Positions 1 through 11,800 of a stretch of 64,000 bases of DNA are shown piece by piece (position 1 is the first letter of the stretch; each line of letters opens with the position of its first letter). A model generated the notes under the pieces. The model was given only the letters and a program-made list of their open reading frames with translations, searched no databases and was not told the DNA's origin. Source of the DNA: Beroe forskalii. Lineage: Eukaryota > Ctenophora > Nuda > Beroida > Beroidae. The stretch is from positions 640,706 to 704,705 of the forward strand of contig WFMF01000041.1 of assembly GCA_011033025.1 (NCBI GenBank). Direction: 5' to 3'. The position numbers and the translations under genes are program-made.

Positions 1-5
1 GCTAC

Positions 6-2011
6 CTGTAATTGCTGTTTCCGGTTGTTCTCCAGTGTCTTGATATCTTTCTGTCTCTGTCGCTCCATCTTAGTGGGTGTGTTTTCCTCCGGTTTCAGGT
101 GGGTCAGCTTGCTTTGAAGGACTGCCAGCTGCTCAGCTCGACCGCGCCAGGTATTCGGATTAGCTAGGATGGACTGGACAGAGGCCCCTTCGCCAACTTC
201 TCTTTGTAGTAGCTGGACACGGAGAATTAACATGAGGTTATAGAATAACATACCAAGTACAGATACAATTATCTCAACCAGCTTGAGTAGGGCAAATATG
301 TTTCCAAACCAAATGAATAGTTTTGATCAATTCATCCCCTAAACCTAGCTTGAGCAGAAGTTTGTTCTCCTGTTTGATATTATCGCACTGGTGAGTGACC
401 TCCGTCAATTTGCCAGATAGTGTTGTCACCTTCTCCTTAAGTGCCTTCTCCACGTCTTCAACTGGAGTGTCCTGGGCAAATTAACGGTTTAGGGGTCAAG
501 AGGTGGTTGGATTATGGATAGTGAAGACAATGATGTTACTGAAAACTGCAGTGAATTCTGAAAAGTAATGGAATAGGTGATGTATCCGATTCAGACCTTA
601 ACAAACGTTTCTTGTTTCGCAGAATATAATATGACGTACAATTTCTGTGTTCATGGTTTATTTTGTAACGTCATCAACTGGTACTGTTGGTAGTGGCAGT
701 ACCAATGTGTATTTACCTGTCACACGAGAAATCAAAATACGAGAAATCAAATGAGCGCGGCGCGCGCGCGGCTTTTACACGGCGGTCACAACAAAAACGT
801 TATAAGAAAATGTCATCGCGCGTCACGCAAAGTACAAAAAAGATAAATTTTGTGCCAAGTGGCAACTTTTGAAGATTTTAAGGAACATTTATGAAAATAT
901 GCAACAATCTTATAACCTGACATCGAATGGATAAGTAACATATCGAACTATGCTCGAGATCTACATGGTAATTTACTAATCAATCCTCACTCACAGTGGT
1001 ATCCTCCTTCTTAGCTTTAACGGCATTCTTTAACTTTCTCTGAACTTCCTGCGATGATTTGACAGTGATGAATCACTGACATATAAATTCACATCATTGA
1101 CATTTGGACCAAAAACGAAACACGGCACAAACAGTGCTACTATGCGGTATAGGTGCAGTAACGTATCCAGGATTGGAGATCAGGACATACAAAATATCTC
1201 CTGGGTATGTAAATTTTCACAGTTGACTGCCAAATTAAGCCTTGCACTCTTGCACTGGTATTCTCCCTAAAATATGATTAGAAATTTTCTCAAAATTTGA
1301 GACTATTCAGGGTATGCAACGCATTGTCTACATACCCTCTGGCTACGTCACTGTATAGGTGAATAACCAGAATATAAGTCGGGGTGAGTCTCTATAATAT
1401 ACCTGACATACCTGATTATTGACGTTGTTTAGTTTCGTTGACAGCTTTCTGGAGTTGTTCTTCTCTGCTTCTAGCTGACTCACTAAATCCCGGTTTTTCT
1501 TAGACAGCTCCACAATGCGCTGAATAGCTTTCTCACTGCCGAGTCCTCCACCTAAAACACGTACCGTATTTGACTGACAGATATAAGCTTTTTTTCTTGG
1601 TAAGAGCTGTTGTAAACAATCACTTGATGTGCTTAAATGTGTGATTTTTAAACTCGATGACAATCCAATGTAAACACAGGGACATGTACCAGTGGTTGCG
1701 GTCTTGAGTTCATCCAACTCGTTCTTGAGTCTGAAGATATCGTTCTCCCTCGTTCTCACGAGTAGCCGAAGTCTCTGGTTCTCCGCCTCTAACTCAGTGT
1801 TCTTATCTCCCAGTGTTTCAGCCTCGTACGACAAGTACTCCATCTTCTGCCTTCTTTCCTCGTCTTCCTCTTCCAGTCCCGTGTTGAAAGACAGGTTGAG
1901 GCTGTCAGGAGTGCCTCGTCCTTCGCTCAACGAGGCCACCGAACTAGGCTCGGGCTCCTTGGCTCGGCGTGCGAGGAGACGCGCCATGTTAGGATCAGGG
2001 AAATCATCCAT
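6..2011 (-). CDS. CCDC13: CCDC13-like coiled-coil protein, 5' exons (gene continues off the left edge)
   Basis: Five minus-strand exons can be assembled. Exon 1 is 1690-2011, starting at the Met of MDDFPDPNMARLL. Exon 2 is 1412-1551 (IVELSKKNRDLVSQLEAEK), exon 3 is 995-1048 (EVQRKLKNAVKAKKEDTT), exon 4 is 345-471 and exon 5 is about 6-212. Exons 1-4 have GT/AG ends and keep frame. The exon 4 to 5 junction does not resolve cleanly. Exon 5 carries EVGEGASVQSILANP and TWRGRAEQLAVLQ, and its donor lies at the window edge. The order of an acidic N-terminus, a heptad coiled coil, an IVELSKKNR block and an EVGE..TWRGRAEQ block is what I recall of CCDC13, a centriolar-satellite/ciliary protein. The visible product is entirely coiled coil, with no catalytic motif. 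The symbol is a family-level call from memory, not an alignment. Confidence 0.72.
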
Positions 2012-3354
2012 CTCAGAGGGGAGGGGCTATATCATTCTGCGTGTAAATGTGTAGTTGCATTATCAAGAGTAACAGAGTTCAGGTATTATAAACATATAAG
2101 ATTGAAGAGGATAATCAGTTAAATTCCTCCATAATACTTTAGTACGAACTCAAAAATCAGTGCATCAGTCACAAACATTTTCCATTTTATGAGGTGAGAA
2201 GTAGTTTTTATTACAAAATCTGACCACTGCAGCTGATAATTACATTGGTAAAGTTTTGAAACCCCCCACAGTTTTGAAACCCCCCACAGTCTCAAGCGTA
2301 ATCATCTGGAAACCCCTCCCTCCCCCTGGATGATAAGATGTGAATGATCCCTTATCGGTAGAAAATTCATCCATTGATGAAGTGCAGCAACAACAGAGTG
2401 CAGTAAAACGAAATCAAAAGTTGCAACGGAATGCATAAAACATCGGAAAGTATACCTAATATGTTATCGAATATATTATTTAAAAATATTTTAATTTAAT
2501 CAAGCAAGTATGAGAGTATAAGTCAAGTATCCTGAAAAACATAGAAAATCAAACAAATAATTTACGACCTTACGAAATACACATTTAACATCAATGAGGT
2601 TTGAAGAGGGCCAAGTAATACAAATATCTACTATTTCCTATCAGGGTATTACTTTTAGAAATTTAAAAGAAAACAATAATACACATCCTGTTTTCGATTA
2701 AATGAACACAATTATGGTTAGTTAATATTATGGATCTGATAAAGTTGGTCAGTTTTACTTTTTTCACCTAGAAGAGAACAATATGTATAATGAATCTCTC
2801 ATCTAATTACTTGATTAAGTTTCTCAATTTTTCAATTACTTTTTGTCTGTTGAACATTTCAGGCTCAAACTTCTAAGAGACTATTACGGCTACGAGCTGG
2901 CCTGTATGTCACAAATAGTAATTCTATACAGGCTGATATGAGTACTGAGTAGATAATAAAATGCATCATTGAAATTATTCTAGTAGATATTCTATGACAC
3001 CATTTAGCTTATTCAAGTTTTCCAACCATTGGAGCATTGAACTATTATAATTGATAGCATTGCCTCATTAAATGCTCGAATGACTATCACCTTATCTTTT
3101 AGTTCAGAGACTGCCAAAACTGCTAAAATTCAGCCAAGAGTCACCAAAATCTTTCAGAACTCTAAAAATGCCACCAAAACTGCAGTACGTAACCAAAAAC
3201 CGCCAAAACTTTGCAAGAATTTGCAGAGCGTCAAAAATCGCCGGTAGGTCGCATAATAAGGCAAAATTAAGCTGGTTGAAGTGTTGATGTTCAGGCGGAC
3301 AGTTGAATGGAAATGGTAATAATAATAATAACTGATATCAATGATTCAAGACTT
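2012..3354. other. Intergenic, no gene seen
   Basis: AT-rich DNA between two minus-strand genes. Positions 2253-2288 hold an 18-bp unit (gttttgaaaccccccaca) repeated twice. About 3109-3245 is a degenerate CCAAAA/CCAAAAT-rich stretch. No splice-flanked open frame was recognised. Confidence 0.5.
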
Positions 3355-4920
3355 TCAACCAGGATCAATGGAGTCAGTACCCATGTGACCCATATCCAGA
3401 GAACCGGCAACAATGGAAGTAGGCCCGGACACCATAATGCCATTGCCTACAGAACAGTGGTCCAGAGACGATGAAACAGCAGGCCCGTTGTCAATATGGC
3501 CACTTTCCATGCGACCATGATCCAAAGAGTCAGATACCAGATTAGCCGGGGCCCCGTAGTTTCCATTGAGTTCCTCATACACAGTCATGGTGTTGTTGAA
3601 GACATCAGTGAGGATGTCTCCACTGTGACTCATGCGACATGACTCGGACACGTTCTCCAAGTCTCCACTTTGGGAGCCTTGGTTGGAAGTCTCGTAGTGA
3701 GATGAGATGTTGTGTGCAGGGGTGAAGTCCGATGATACGGGCGGAATTAGGTCCTGGTTATTTAGCGTTCTCAGCACCAGTTCGTTAGACCGGCGTCGTT
3801 TCCTTGAGTTGGTTATTCTGATGGCAGGGGGGATGTCTTCAGGGCTGCCAGGAGCTGACTCACTCTGCTCAACATCCCTCCTAACCATGGTTACACTGAC
3901 CTTATCGTCTTCATGCTCCTTGTTGTCATCCTCCATCTTCTTCGCCAGTTTAACTGAAAAGTACTTCTCCGATCGTCGCTGAGCAAGTCTCAACTTGCTC
4001 AATTTCTTCTTCGACTCGTAGATCTGTTCTTCAAGCTCATCTAGTCTCGATCGTACAGTCCCTATCGCCACTTTGTTATTACGGTCAGTCTCGTGTTTCA
4101 ACCGTTCCACCAAGCCTTCCTTCTGAAAGTGGCAGTTATTGACCTTCTCTTCCAGCTTCCTGATCTCGTTAAGTCGTTGTTCCCGGTTCTTGTTGGCCGC
4201 CGTGAAGTTCGAATCGCCCTTCTTGAGCGGTTCGTCACCCGCGTACTTTGAGCTACTGAAGCCCCGGTTGAACTTGAATTTCCCACCTCGCACGTTCACT
4301 TCCCTCGCCTTCTCAATAAGCACACTCCGCCGCGCTAGCAAGGTAGGGTCCCGCATGGCGAGCTCCACCGCGCACGCGTTGATGTACTGCTGGTACTTGT
4401 TGAGTTTCTCGCCCTTGTAGATGGCAGCTAGCTGCGTCATCAGCTCCTGGGTCTCCTCCTCGGACCGCACGTCCGTACACTCCGCAAACACCTCGTTGCT
4501 AGGCAACTCCACCTCCCCGTAGTACGGCTTGTTTACACGTCGTCGCGTGCTCGCAGACTCGAACATCGAGTAGTTGACCCGGGACACGAACTCAGGCTGG
4601 CCCTGGTACACTAGCTGTGTCTTGTCCGGGATGGGAGGCAGGTGGTAGGCCGGACACACCCCGAACATCTCACGCAGTGTGTTCAGTAAACGCGTCACGT
4701 GGAAGGGTCGCTCGGACATGCCAACGTGTGTCATGAGCAGGTCAAAGGAGGACTCTGTCATCTTAGCGATCTGCTCCGGATCGTCTGCTCCCATCTTCTG
4801 GAAACGGTCCAAGTAGTTACCCAGGTTAGCTTCCTTGAGCACTGACTTGATGGAGTTGGGAATGGACATGTCATCTGGAAAAGGGTGACGGGGGTTAATT
4901 CTTAACGTCTTCATAGACAA
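3355..4920 (-). CDS. NCD1 (NAB-type) domain coiled-coil nuclear protein
   Basis: A 521-residue open frame. Residues ~22-86 (SVLKEANLGNYLDRFQ, GADDPEQIAKM, VGMSERPFHVTRLLNTL) match the NCD1 fold of NGFI-A-binding (NAB) co-repressors, which bind EGR-type zinc-finger activators and self-associate. A second conserved block at ~175-230 (INACAVELAMRDPTLLARR, VRGGKFKFNRGFSSSKY) is a pattern I have seen beside NCD1 in invertebrate proteins of unknown role. Residues ~240-330 form a charged coiled coil, followed by a basic SRKRRRS stretch that could be a nuclear localisation signal. The C-terminus is a low-complexity region with degenerate SLDxGxMxSG repeats. I see no convincing NCD2 domain. The start MSMKTLR is the first Met of the open frame; upstream non-coding exons are possible. 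A nuclear, transcription-related role is inferred. Confidence 0.7.
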   Translation of the reverse strand: MSMKTLRINPRHPFPDDMSIPNSIKSVLKEANLGNYLDRFQKMGADDPEQIAKMTESSFDLLMTHVGMSERPFHVTRLLNTLREMFGVCPAYHLPPIPDKTQLVYQGQPEFVSRVNYSMFESASTRRRVNKPYYGEVELPSNEVFAECTDVRSEEETQELMTQLAAIYKGEKLNKYQQYINACAVELAMRDPTLLARRSVLIEKAREVNVRGGKFKFNRGFSSSKYAGDEPLKKGDSNFTAANKNREQRLNEIRKLEEKVNNCHFQKEGLVERLKHETDRNNKVAIGTVRSRLDELEEQIYESKKKLSKLRLAQRRSEKYFSVKLAKKMEDDNKEHEDDKVSVTMVRRDVEQSESAPGSPEDIPPAIRITNSRKRRRSNELVLRTLNNQDLIPPVSSDFTPAHNISSHYETSNQGSQSGDLENVSESCRMSHSGDILTDVFNNTMTVYEELNGNYGAPANLVSDSLDHGRMESGHIDNGPAVSSSLDHCSVGNGIMVSGPTSIVAGSLDMGHMGTDSIDPG

Positions 4921-5845
4921 TGTTTTTATTCGGGAGACGAGGTGATTGAAACGTTGAAATTATCGATTGAATATTTTTGAGACCCAGTTTAGTTCATAAT
5001 ATAAGAAAAGTTACTTAAAACTGGGATAATTTTTGAACAGAATCGTTTGATGACAAATCATACATACAGCACCATAAATATGAGATCACATCTATGAAAT
5101 GGCTAATGAAATTACAGATTCAGCTTTACAGTAATGAACTGAAATAAATATCTTTAACGAATAAAACGCACATTGAGCTATTCTAGTTTAGTAGTTTATC
5201 AACCTCATCTCAAATAAATACTCCTGATCAATGCGAACTCAACGCAATCGGTCGCTGTAATGTTAATCCATAGAATTAAGGGTCAGTGCAGGATTCAAAA
5301 AAATGTGCATTACATATAAAAAACGAAGGACTTGTCAATACAAGTGTTCTGTGTTCATGGACAATAAAACACATTTCAGTACTTCATTACACTTGCATTA
5401 ACTTTGTAAAAAGTCTCGTCTCATTCTCTCAACTTTTCAACTTATTCAACTTGAGAGTTACAGTATTTGTCATAACTCGTAACTCAGAACTTCACCTAAA
5501 CAACCTACACACATCAAACAAACTGACAAATCAAAGCAATTAACAACACACACAAGAACAGTTTTCCAAAATTTCAGAAAATCTAAATTGGTTTGGTGAG
5601 GCCGGGCAATATTCCAGTATTTCTGATGATGGCTGCCATCACTTTTTCACAGCTCAGATGACACCATTCCGGCGACAGTTCAAACTTCAGTTTTGTGTGC
5701 GCGGCGCAAGTTTGCGCGGAGTAAAGACACATAAATAACATGTCTGTACGCCACGCAAACTCACGCCGCGCACACTAAACTGCAGTTCGAACTGCCACTG
5801 TTCTACAATTCTAGCTCATGACACCATCCTGATGGCAGCGTGCTC
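4921..5845. other. Intergenic, AT-rich; holds a small inverted-repeat element
   Basis: No coding exon was recognised between the NCD1 gene and the ACADS stop codon. The only structure seen is the inverted-repeat element at 5658-5827, which lies in the likely ACADS 3' UTR or just beyond it. No clear AATAAA was found on the minus strand close to the ACADS stop. Confidence 0.5.
5658..5827. mobile_element. Short inverted-repeat (MITE-like) element
   Basis: Arms 5674-5719 and ~5748-5796 are inverted copies: gacagttcaaacttcag..gtgtgcgcggcg pairs with cgccgcgcacac..ctgcagttcgaactgcc. Just outside them, the direct repeat atgacaccat occurs at 5658-5667 and 5818-5827 and could be a target-site duplication. 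There is no coding capacity. It sits just 3' of the ACADS stop codon. Confidence 0.5.
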
Positions 5846-8800
5846 TCATTGAATCATTTCCTTGAGCAGATTCCCCGCTATCACGAGTCTCTGGATCTCG
5901 CTCGTGCCCTCGTATATCTCCGTAATTCGGGCATCTCGGTAATGCCGTTCTGCTGGCATGTCACTCACGTAGCCCATACCACCCAACACTTGGATTGCCT
6001 GATGAGGGAGGGTGTGATTCAGCATTTCATTCAAGTGTTTTATTGTTTGGAGATCGTGATATAGGTAAGTGGAAGAAATTCAGCAAGAAATAACAGATAT
6101 ACTAAGTCACAGTTACCTGATGAGCACAGTAAGTTGCAGCCTCGGAAGCCATGAGTTTAGCCATGGCTGCCTCCTTGGTGTAGCTGTGTCCTTCGTCTTT
6201 GAGCCTGGCAGCGTGCCAGTTGAGATGTCGAGCAGACCATATCTTACACTCCATGTCCGCTAACTTGTGCTGCGGATCATTTGAGTATTTCAAAAAATAG
6301 AATAAAATAGAGATAGTAAACGTCAAGACCAGCCTCCAGTAGCTTTTCACCTCATGAAAACATATATTGTTCCTAGCTGGCGTTATGAATCTTCCACATT
6401 TACAGGGCGCGCGCGAACATCTATCTAGATTCGCCGAAAATCTCCTCGTAGAGGCTACAAATTGCAAACTGTAGGCCCACATTCCACAACCGTACATGTT
6501 CTGGGTTGAAGTTGGGAATGAAATCAAACAAATGATAGAAAACGATTGGAGAATAAAGGATTAAAGGTTGGTAAAGTTTAAACAGTAGGTGAATGTTTTT
6601 ACCCATAATTAAGCACATAGTAGCGTCCTGCGTACTTACGACCTTTATTACACCCTATAGGTTGTTGTAAGGTGAAGTATAGCAATTAAAGTAGATGAAC
6701 GAAACATGTGCTATTTTTAGATTGCATATTTGACTGCGTATGTGATCATGATATTTATATACAGATTTAGGGGCGTTCACCGGCAATCTTGTTATACACA
6801 TTCCATTTGGTGTTCAGATGAGACCTAGAACTAAAAAAATTATTATGTTATTTTTGATTGCTATTTTTGCGTGGCCGGCCATAGTGAAAAGGATACTGTA
6901 GTTTGGCCCAATACTTAACGTATAGGCGAGACTTTGTTTTAGGCTTAAAACAACCGCAATGGCCATGTTTATATTAGACTTATTGGCCATGTTTATATTA
7001 GACTCATTTGAATCTAGGTCCGTCCTATTTTTTCTTACCTTTCAGTTTCTGTCCACGAAGCTTGTTAACTATAAGCAACCTCTGAAGGAGCTACAGACAA
7101 ACTTGTTAACTATAAGTTGGTTGCAGAAGGAAACTTGTTAACTTTCAGTTACGTGGGCATAGAAGAAGCTTGTTAACTATAAGCGACTTCTGAAGGGAAC
7201 TGTAACAAACTTGTTAACTATAAGTTAGTTACAGAAGGAAACTTGTTAACTATAAGTTACCTTGTGGCATAGAAGAAGCTTGTTAACTATAAGCGACTTC
7301 TGAAGGGAACTGTAACGAACTTGTTAACTATAAGAGTATAAGTTAGTTACGTAAAGGGAACTTGTTAACTATAAGTGACCTTGTGGCATAGAAGAAGCTT
7401 GTTCACTATAAGCGACTTCCAAAGGGAACTGTAACGAACTTGTTAACTATAAGTTAGTTACGTTAAGGGAACTTAAGTGACCTTAACTTAAGTGACCTTA
7501 TTAGGCAGGAGATTTTATTGACTGTCAACTAATTAGTATTGTTTTATCTTTTGAACAATCCGTTGTTTTACTCGAGCAGTGACACTTAGGTAAGCCCATA
7601 ATAGACCCCTCGGCCCGAACCAAACTTAACCCTAGTTTTATCCCTTTTCAACATATTGGTGGCCTCGGAACTCGTCACTGCTTGAGTAGTTTTAGTAGAA
7701 CAACGGAAATTTATCAGTGGTTAGAAATTTTTAGGTATAGTAATGGACTTGGATATAAGGGTAATTTTAGAACAGTTAACCACTGTCATCAAAGAGAAAA
7801 CGGTGGTAGACTCTAGGATTAGTGCGGCTAAGGGAAGCTTAGCCGGATTAGAGGCTGGAAGTCCTCAAATCGCTGAAATCGAAAATAAATTAGGTGCACT
7901 CGAGAAGCGATGTGCGGAGTTAAAGGTGGCTGAATCGAATATTTTGGCAAATATTAGTGCTAAAATGGAACCACAGGATCAGGAAAACAGGAAAATTATT
8001 CATGATGACTCGCAACGCGGGTTAAATCACGCTTCACAGGTTTCCGAGAACGTAGGGACCCCTGTAGGTGATGGGGGAGTTAACCCACCCTGTTTTAGCA
8101 GGCCTGTCTTTGCGAAGCCTGAGAAACCCCTCAAATTCGAAAAGGGGCATAATTTCACTCGCTTTGCAAAGCGCTTCAGAGAGCACGTGTTACTGTGCGG
8201 CTTGCAGGGAACTAGATTAGATTTGTACATGCTTTCCTACGTCCAGTGTGAACAAACGTGGGAAAAGTTGCAGGGACTAGATCTCACGAATTCCGAGAGG
8301 GTTAACATTGACCTCCTCATCAGACGTTACACTGATGAACTTTTCCCCCCTCTTGAAGCTACAGCTACTAGGGCCGAGCTTCTATCAATGAGACAGAAGC
8401 CTGGCGAGTCAGTAGAACAGTTCGGCTTCCGAATCAGCGACCTAGCTAGTAAGGCTGGTTATGATTCAAGTCAGAGCATGGAGGACAGTTGTCTCAATGC
8501 TCTCATTACCGGAGCTAGTGACCCTAGAGTCAGAGAACGTATTCTTGAGAATAATGTTCGAGATTTCAGGGCCGCGGTTAAACTGGCTACTCAAACAGAG
8601 CGTATTAGAGGAATACAGTCCAGCTCTCATGTTGTGGAGGTTGACAACCCCCTGTACTCGGTGGGTGGTGAAGTTAAGCATCAAGCACGGAATCATAGCG
8701 CTGACTTTGACGAGCATGGTGTTAACGTTGTAACACGACGGTCCTACAGCGACGTGGTAGCTGGGGTTACAGGTTCCATACCTAGGGGTAATCTGTTTCA

Positions 8801-11800
8801 TAACGGAGGTCAGCAACAAAACGGTGGTGGCGTTGGATTTGGACAAAACTTTGCAGGTACTGGATATAACCCACCCAATTTTAGTAACAAGGTTGGCAGC
8901 TTCAGACCTAGCAGGATGCCATCCTTCCAACCAGGCAGCCAGAATAACTATACAGTTAGCTGCTGGAATTGTGGCGGGAATCACTTCAGGAGGAACTGCC
9001 CGCAGTTGGTAAGTTACGGGTATAATCAAAGGTATCCTTTAAACGGATACCGGATGGCAAGTCAGTAACTTGTCCTGCTTCGTCATCCGGAAAACGTAAC
9101 GTAGACAAGGGTGTTATTAAAGGGAAGGAGACGTGTTATAACACAGATAGTGGTACTGTTGAAAAATGTATCATGATTAAAGGGTCGTGTTGTAATAGGC
9201 CTATTGATTGCTTTATAGATACGGGCTCATCTATGTCAATAGTATCACATGCCTTCTTAAAATTTATTAAAAAGGAAAAAGAGCTCGCGGAATGTAACCT
9301 GAAATTGAAGGCTTTCACAGGGGACAGTGTCAAGATTTACGGCCAAATTACCCTCCCTGCCGAGTTAGCTGGAGTTAAAATTAACCACAACTTCGTAGTA
9401 GCTGACTTCATAGAGGCAGAGATCCTCATGGGCATGGATATAATATCAAAGTATGGCATAACTATTGATGCTAAGAATAAGCGGGTTTTTAGTAGTGGTG
9501 ATTCTACAGAATTTCGGGAACCCCCGAAACCTGTAAAGCAGGGTGTTAAGGTCGTCTCTGAGAAAGCTGTTGAAATACCGCCTTTTTCAGGTAAACACAT
9601 TTCGGGCAAATTGCTGGGTAAAAATGGGAAAGTTGATCTTTATGGTCAAATGGAACCATACTATAACACCATGGCAGGTACAGGTATTATGGTCGCACAT
9701 TCCTTAGTCAACTCTAAGAATGGTACAGTCCCTATTAGGGTAATTAATACCACTGACAAACCCATTAGGTTGAATAAGAGGACATTGATGGGCCAATTGA
9801 AACCTGTTGACTTGGGCCAGCGAGTTATGAAGGTCACAGTTGAAAGAGAGTGTGAGGACGTGCGTAGGCAGGATGGTGCCCCACCATGTAACGAGAATGT
9901 CAGGGGAAGTGGTGATAATGTGTCCGAGGGATGGACTAGGGAGAGTCTATTTGAACAACTCAAATTAAACGAGCTAAAAATAGATGATAATAGCCTTAAG
10001 AGGCTTAAGGAAGTATGTTGGAAATACAAATCGATATTTTCAACAGGTGATCATGACATAGGGCGTTGTAATTTTTATGAAGCACGCCTAGAATTAAAGG
10101 AAGATTATAAACCACGTTGGGTTCCGAGTCGTCCTATCCCATATCGTCACGAAAAAGAGATGGATAAGCAGATAGGTGACTTGATTGATTCAGGGGTGGT
10201 TGAGCAATCTTATGAACACTCAAATTTCAATAGCCCTATATTCCTGGTTCCTAAAGGTGCTAAGAAGGAGAGCTGGCGGATGGTTTGTGACCTGCGCCAG
10301 GTAAACCTGCAGATTAAGGACGAAATGATGGAATTGACTAACTTGAATCATATCCTAGACAGAGTGGGTGATAAAAACCTATACTCAACAACACCCCTTC
10401 ATATTTGGTCCAATCTCATTCCCATAGGGAAGATAAGGCTCAGACCGAAGATAAGTTTTCAAATTTCTCATACAAAAAATGAACCCAATCTGAGGATCAT
10501 CTTCGTTTTTGAGTTTGATTTATTTCTTTTCAAGGCGCAGCTAAGTTTAAATCAGAATTATTTCTCTTTTGAAAAAGTAATTAACTGAAAATATCCGAAG
10601 ATTATCATCCCTTTGGGTCATACATTGATTGATACTCAGCTTAAAAAGAAGCATGTATTGAGAAGTGTGTTTTGATAAACAAACTACGGGAGTCCGAAGA
10701 TTACCATCTCTTCTAATCTTAGCGAAGATAGATTGAAATAATGTAGACATGGCAGTTGCAGTGGAGCCAAAAATCTGGCTCCACATGTTTGAAAGCAAAC
10801 AACAAACAGAAATGAGTCACAAAATCATATTAGGGCGTTAATTTTAGTTACTCAGGACGTCTGGCTTCTAGGTGCTGCCGCCCCAGACCCTTGCTTGTCA
10901 TTCTATTCTAAAAATTATTTGGGCAACGATTTTATGTGCTCGCAGCTCGTGACGTCTGGCTTCTGGGGGCAGCTGCCCTCAGACCCCGGCTTGTCCTTAA
11001 ATTCTAGTTATTTATATTGTGATTTTCCTTGTCTTCGAAGTCTCAAACCAAGCAGAAATAAATCTTATCCAATCATATTTGTTGAATTTTGTGATCAAAG
11101 CGAGCAGGCCTCAGAAAAAGTAAATGAACCAAAAATGTAAGCTGAAAACCCGAAGATAAACTTTCAATTTCGGGAAGATAAGGATGGTGATTTTCAAGTA
11201 ATATGAACCTATACTCAACAATGGATTTGTCTAAATCTTTCCATCAGATTCCTTACACCAAAGATAGCAGGTTCGTCACCTCGTTTTTGTATAAAGGAAA
11301 ACAGTATCATTTCAAGAGAATGATCATGGGTTGTAAGACTAGTTCAGGTCACCTTACCAGGGCTATCATGATGCTGTTAGCTAACATGCCTATAGAGCAT
11401 GTGGCTTATTTCGTGGACGATATATTAGTGTTCACTAGAAATGTGGAGTCACACATTGACCTCTTGGAAATGGTGTTTGAACGTATTCTCCAAGGTGGAA
11501 TGAAGCTAACTCCTAAAAAGTGCCATTTTCTTAGGGAAGAAGTGGTTTACACAGGGGTAACATTGACGGGAGATGGCGTCAAAATTAATGACGACCGTGT
11601 TGAAGCTATCACTAAACTAGAGCCGCCTAAGAATAAACCTGAACTTCAGAGTGTAATGGGCATATTCAATTATAGTAAGAAATTTGTCAGGGGGTATAGT
11701 GACATAGCTAAACCTCTTTACCGACTTCTTAGGAAGTCAAATAGCTTCGAATGGTCAGATGAATGCCAGGAGGCATTTGTTAGGTTGAAGGAGGCTATGG

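Noticed and set aside
1692-2054. Plus-strand Ser-rich open frame opposite the CCDC13-like first exon
   Set aside because: Shadow of the minus-strand coding exon, which has splice sites and family motifs.
8466-9029. 187-codon minus-strand frame inside gag
   Set aside because: Antisense shadow of gag, which has a capsid-like pattern and a zinc knuckle.
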